Positions 60,755-64,000 of a DNA stretch of 64,000 nucleotides are shown here, piece after piece (position 1 is the first letter of the stretch; the number at the start of each line of letters is the position of its first letter). The notes under the pieces were generated by a model. It was not told where the DNA came from, did no database searches, and saw only the letters and a program-made list of their open reading frames with translations. This stretch comes from Dryococelus australis (lineage: Eukaryota > Arthropoda > Insecta > Phasmatodea > Phasmatidae). The position numbers were made by a program, and so were the translations under genes. Where the stretch lies: NCBI GenBank assembly GCA_029891345.1, contig CM056999.1:28741418-28805417 (forward strand). The letters are read 5' to 3'.

Positions 60755-61490
60755 CCTGTTATATAATAGGACGATCTCGGCATTTATTTCCCTCCCTCTT
60801 TAATAATTATAAGTCCCTTCAAACTCAACAGCTGTTCTTCAAATTTGTAGAGAGAATCCTCAGGGTCAAATACAGGTCAAGTTCGAGTTTCAGCTAGATC
60901 AGATTACCAATCATGACTTTTGAACCTAAAAACTAATTTTTAAATTACTTTTTCCTATGAAAGTTTTGTATTAATGCTAGAGATTATTGCATAGATATAT
61001 GAAGGTAATAGGATATAATTTTTGTTTACTTTAAATGTTTCGTTTCAATGTTTAGTTAATTAAGTGTGGCCTTAGTGGATCAGTGGATAGAGAGATTCCA
61101 AGTGGGGCCGCGGTGGCTTAGTGGATAGAGCGAACACAAGTGAGGCCGCAGTGGCTCAGTGGATAGAGCGATTCCAAGTGGGCAGCAGTAGCTTAGTGGG
61201 TATAAATATATAAAGTGGGGCCACAGTGGCCCAGTGGATAGACATATATAAAATGGGACCGCAGTGGCCAAGTAGCTAGATCAATTCCAAGTGGGGCCTT
61301 AGTGGCTCAGTGGATAGAGCGATTCCAAGTGGAGCCGCAGTGTCTTAGTGGATAGAACTATATCCAATGTTGAGTTAATTTCACATAACTTTTTTTTCAG
61401 TCCTCGTATGGTAACAAAAATTTGTAACATCGTAACTGTTCTAGGCACGTGAAGATACTAAAAAAAAGTCACGGGCTGGGCCCGTAGTAT
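60755..61490 (-). mobile_element. Dispersed element carrying a 38-bp tandem array (copy B)
   Basis: On the minus strand it starts with the inverted repeat ACGGGCCCAGCCCGT (61471-61485). It then has a T-rich stretch, eight 38-bp repeats, and an AT-rich tail ending near CCTATTATATAACAGGAT (about 60759-60776). The order of GC hairpin, 38-bp array and tail ending in a TATATA/AGGAT-type word matches copy A at 10645-11440, although hairpin and tail sequences are only loosely similar. It probably belongs to the same superfamily but a different subfamily (inference). Confidence 0.5.
61064..61367 (-). repeat. 38-bp minisatellite, 8 copies
   Basis: Plus-strand unit: GTGGGGCCGCAGTGGCTCAG then TGGATAGAGCGATTCCAA. 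Its reverse complement aligns with the 38-bp unit at 10671-11130 (shared core CCACTGAGC-ACTGCGGCCCC). TGGCTCAGTGG fits the pol III A-box consensus TRGCNNAGYNGG. One unit is a base short. Confidence 0.92.
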
Positions 61491-61568
61491 ATATAAAAAG
61501 CTGGTATAATAAATATTTTTTTCTTTACTAATAGGAGGACGTGACTCGAGATAAAGAACTTTTTTTAA

Positions 61569-61620
61569 CACACACACGCATATATAATATATATATATAT
61601 ACATACACACACACACACAC
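61569..61620. repeat. Mixed (CA)n/(TA)n microsatellite
   Basis: CACACACGCATATATAATAT-type run ending in a pure AC tract. Confidence 0.95.
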
Positions 61621-62291
61621 TAAATTACTACAAATCTTCATCTCCAATTCTTTGTTGTTTCTTACATGAAATTTTTTTCTTCGTAATTTTTTGTCTAGTA
61701 CTTGCACGTGATTAGCCAGATGCAATCGTGTTACAACCCGATGTTGGCTGGTTTGTAATTGACTGGTTGGTGTTCGCAATACGATTGGTTCAACGTCAAT
61801 ATGACGTCATAGGTGTTCATACTCGAATATAAGCTGTATTGAGGTCAGCTGGGAGTCTTAATTTGACAGTAGCTCTGGTGGAAGGTGCATAGTCTTGGCT
61901 AGGTTATACCTCTTCGCATCAAAGTTTTAGTCTACATCTGCGATGTCTTCAGTTACTCCAGAGCTAATGGTAGCTATGGTAGTGCCATCGACTTCTTCAG
62001 GAATGATGCCGACATAGGCACTACTTCTTCGGGTAGGTCACCTACAGCAGTTCAGTCATCAGCAACACGACCCAAGACAAGATTGCCAAGGTTTTGATGG
62101 ATGTAGGCCCTACTGTCATTCAGCCTTTCTTACTAGTAACAATGGTATACAACACGGAAGGCACCAATGTAAGATGAACCCGCTCCTCGTGTGAGAAAGG
62201 CCTTGCTCTGTTTGCTCGTACTGACAAACTAGACTAACATTCCAAAATATGTAAAGGACTTGTACCTCCGCCAGCGAAACAAAACGACATA
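61621..62291. other. Spacer, nothing recognised
   Basis: Balanced composition between 61.8 and 62.2 kb, but no domain or clear repeat was found. Confidence 0.45.
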
Positions 62292-63100
62292 TTGTCGCCG
62301 CCATACGCCTTTGATGGACTTACAAGTACTGATTTGTGCAATGACGATGTAAACATTTCATCGCTATCTTGTGCAATAAGTGAGGATGTGCATGTGGATG
62401 ATACGGACAATTCGCTGTCGATATCGGGTCGATCGTGTTGCTCTTGTGGGAAGACGTACAGTAAAAGTAGCAATGCGCGTAGGCACGATCAGAGTGGTAA
62501 ATATACGAAGAAAATAAAATGGCCTTCTTTGACTATTAGCTGTTGCAAGTGTGGTCGTAAATTCATGTGTTATGTAGTAAAATATGTCTCAGACAGCGTA
62601 CGACTTTAAATACATAACCGCCAGAGAAAACAATGTTATGAATCGTATAACAAACATGCCAAACAGTGTAAACTTCGTGTCCGGAACCTTCCCATATTCT
62701 AGGCAAACCTAATGCCAATGGATTTCTTCTAAAGCAATCTGCATTCAGAGGCATGCTGAAATATTACATTGCTGTGAATCTGGCAGCTTCGTCGAAAGAT
62801 GTTTGCTCGTTCCTGTCAATTATGTATAAAAATTTACTTAATCAACTTTCAGATGAGATCGAAAAGCATGGGCCTCTATAATATATGGCTAGAATGCAAT
62901 TATACAAAACCGGAACCATTGGACGGAAGTATCAACAAGAGGGCATTTAATAATTCTAATGTACCTGTCTATAATTTATACGACGTCGAAAAGAGTGTAG
63001 AATATAATATACGAAAGGTATGCCGCGAGGAATAAGAAATGATGATGGAGGGTCGTGCTGGACACTCGATTCGGTAAATCATCTGGAGCTAAGAACGAGT
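62292..63100 (+). pseudogene. Polinton-type DNA polymerase N-terminal piece, fossil
   Basis: The segment opens with an acidic stretch (ISEDVHVDDTDNSLSI), then the C2H2-type module CCSCGKTYSKSSNARRH. After an interval come LYDVEKSVEYNIRKVCREE and, shortly after, GGSCWTLDSVNHLELRTS. A zinc finger followed by a long conserved N-terminal region ending in a G-G-G-W-L/ID-L--- segment is what I recall for the region upstream of the exonuclease domain in arthropod Polinton polymerases. The polymerase core itself does not follow within the window. The piece is broken. It could belong to the element at 52.5-55.7 kb or to a second copy. Confidence 0.55.
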
Positions 63101-64000
63101 GCATAATTACCTCTTACGAAATAATGTGATTTCCTCCTTTTGCCTTCGAAGAAATCATCGCAAAGGAATGTTTGTATGTGAAATTTTTTTTAATGAAAAG
63201 ACATTTAATAAATGTGTTACATTTTAATTTTTTATAAAAGAACGTTTCCACTTTATATAAAGAATTATTTCTAGTAAGAATATAATCGTATTAATAATAA
63301 CACAAAATAAACAATTATTAAGGTATTTGATGTGCTTTGCATGAATGGTCAATGTGACCTTTCTGTTTATGTCTAGAGCAATTTTGTCTAATCGATACTA
63401 CCTATGTGTTAATAAATATAAACCAATATGGAGGGAGTCGAGCTAAAGAGAGGAATTGATGGAACGAATGTGGTGGAGGCTTGCCGACAGTCGAGCGAAG
63501 GTGAGTGATTAGCCAATGGGAAGCATTGGGGTGTAATTAACTAATGATAAAGATTGTCGCAGGTAATCAGTAAAACCTATGCATAAATATATAAACAAAT
63601 ATGACTGTCGCCTAATATGGTAGGCGAACGAAAGTGAGAGACAAACTCTAAAACAACATTATGCATACCAACATAGAGGACTGTACCTAGCAAGGTGGCT
63701 GCACTCCCAACATTACAGCTACCAGCCAAACATATAAATAAATGGTGCCTACCAACAGGGCAGCCTCCAGTAACATGTATAAACAGACGACGAACGAACA
63801 AACAAACAAATATGTACGCCTCCAGTAAAATATAAACAAATTATGAACGAAAAAAACAGATATGGTGGAATGAGTATAGGTGTGGGGAGTGTAGGTGTGG
63901 GGATGGAATGCATTTGAATAATGATGGAGCTATGGAAACCTCTGAAATTGTTAAGTTTTTTTTTTAATTTTATTTTGATCACTTTTAATAATACATTTTT
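63101..64000. other. AT-rich right end of the window
   Basis: No gene recognised. It contains AACAAACAAACAA-type simple sequence and the short duplication listed at 63.77 kb; the final bases are a T-rich tract. Confidence 0.45.
63766..63866. repeat. Imperfect direct duplication, about 50 bp
   Basis: GCCTCCAGTAACATGTATAA and GCCTCCAGTAAAATATAAAC each begin a unit ending in AACGAAC/AACGAAA and AAATATG or AGATATGG. Confidence 0.55.

Overview
This window looks like non-genic, repeat-dominated chromosome from an arthropod, most likely an insect with a large genome. The sequence is AT-rich. It carries tRNA-derived SINEs, several classes of decayed DNA transposon with insect-type proteins, Polinton and Gypsy fossils, and long satellite and minisatellite arrays. 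Nothing bacterial was seen: no operons, no ribosome-binding-site-led gene series, no rRNA. I found no intact host gene and no coding region I would call functional. The only host-derived coding relic is a short histone H4 pseudogene at 26.37 kb. The species cannot be named from this sequence alone.

Layout. 1-10.43 kb: a diverged satellite with a 100-bp monomer, about 104 copies, running off the left edge. 10.65-11.43 kb: a dispersed element holding twelve copies of a 38-bp repeat; a reverse-strand relative with the same 38-bp repeat lies at 60.76-61.49 kb. 13.4-16.2 kb: a decayed hAT (ZMYM1-like) transposon. 17 kb: the N-terminal piece of a Tc1/IS630-type transposase. 20-21 kb and 35.2-36.0 kb: four copies of one tRNA-derived SINE family. 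22.2-22.8 kb: the C-terminal half of a Tc1-like transposase. 26.37 kb: histone H4 fragment. 26.8-28 kb: a GC-rich, LTR-like patch. 33.01-33.92 kb: a MITE with good terminal inverted repeats and TTA target-site duplications (PIF/Harbinger type).

36.8-44.3 kb: two direct 0.95-kb repeats bracket a broken Gypsy-type fossil, whose leader region is a five-fold tandem of a 155-bp unit. 45.9-49.0 kb: a Helitron Rep fragment running into several kinds of tandem repeat. 51.4-52.2 kb: a reverse-strand mariner-like transposase relic. 52.5-55.7 kb: a broken Polinton with zinc-finger, packaging-ATPase and integrase parts. 57.85-59.56 kb: a 60-bp minisatellite with higher-order structure. 62.3-63.1 kb: a second Polinton-type piece resembling the N-terminal region of its DNA polymerase.

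How the parts relate: this is a nested and juxtaposed transposon graveyard, not a set of cooperating genes. The clearest unexplained structures are the two opposite-strand 38-bp arrays with a pol III A-box-like core, the higher-order 60-bp array, and the very uniform 155-bp tandem inside an otherwise decayed retroelement. All calls are by eye; no database search was run.
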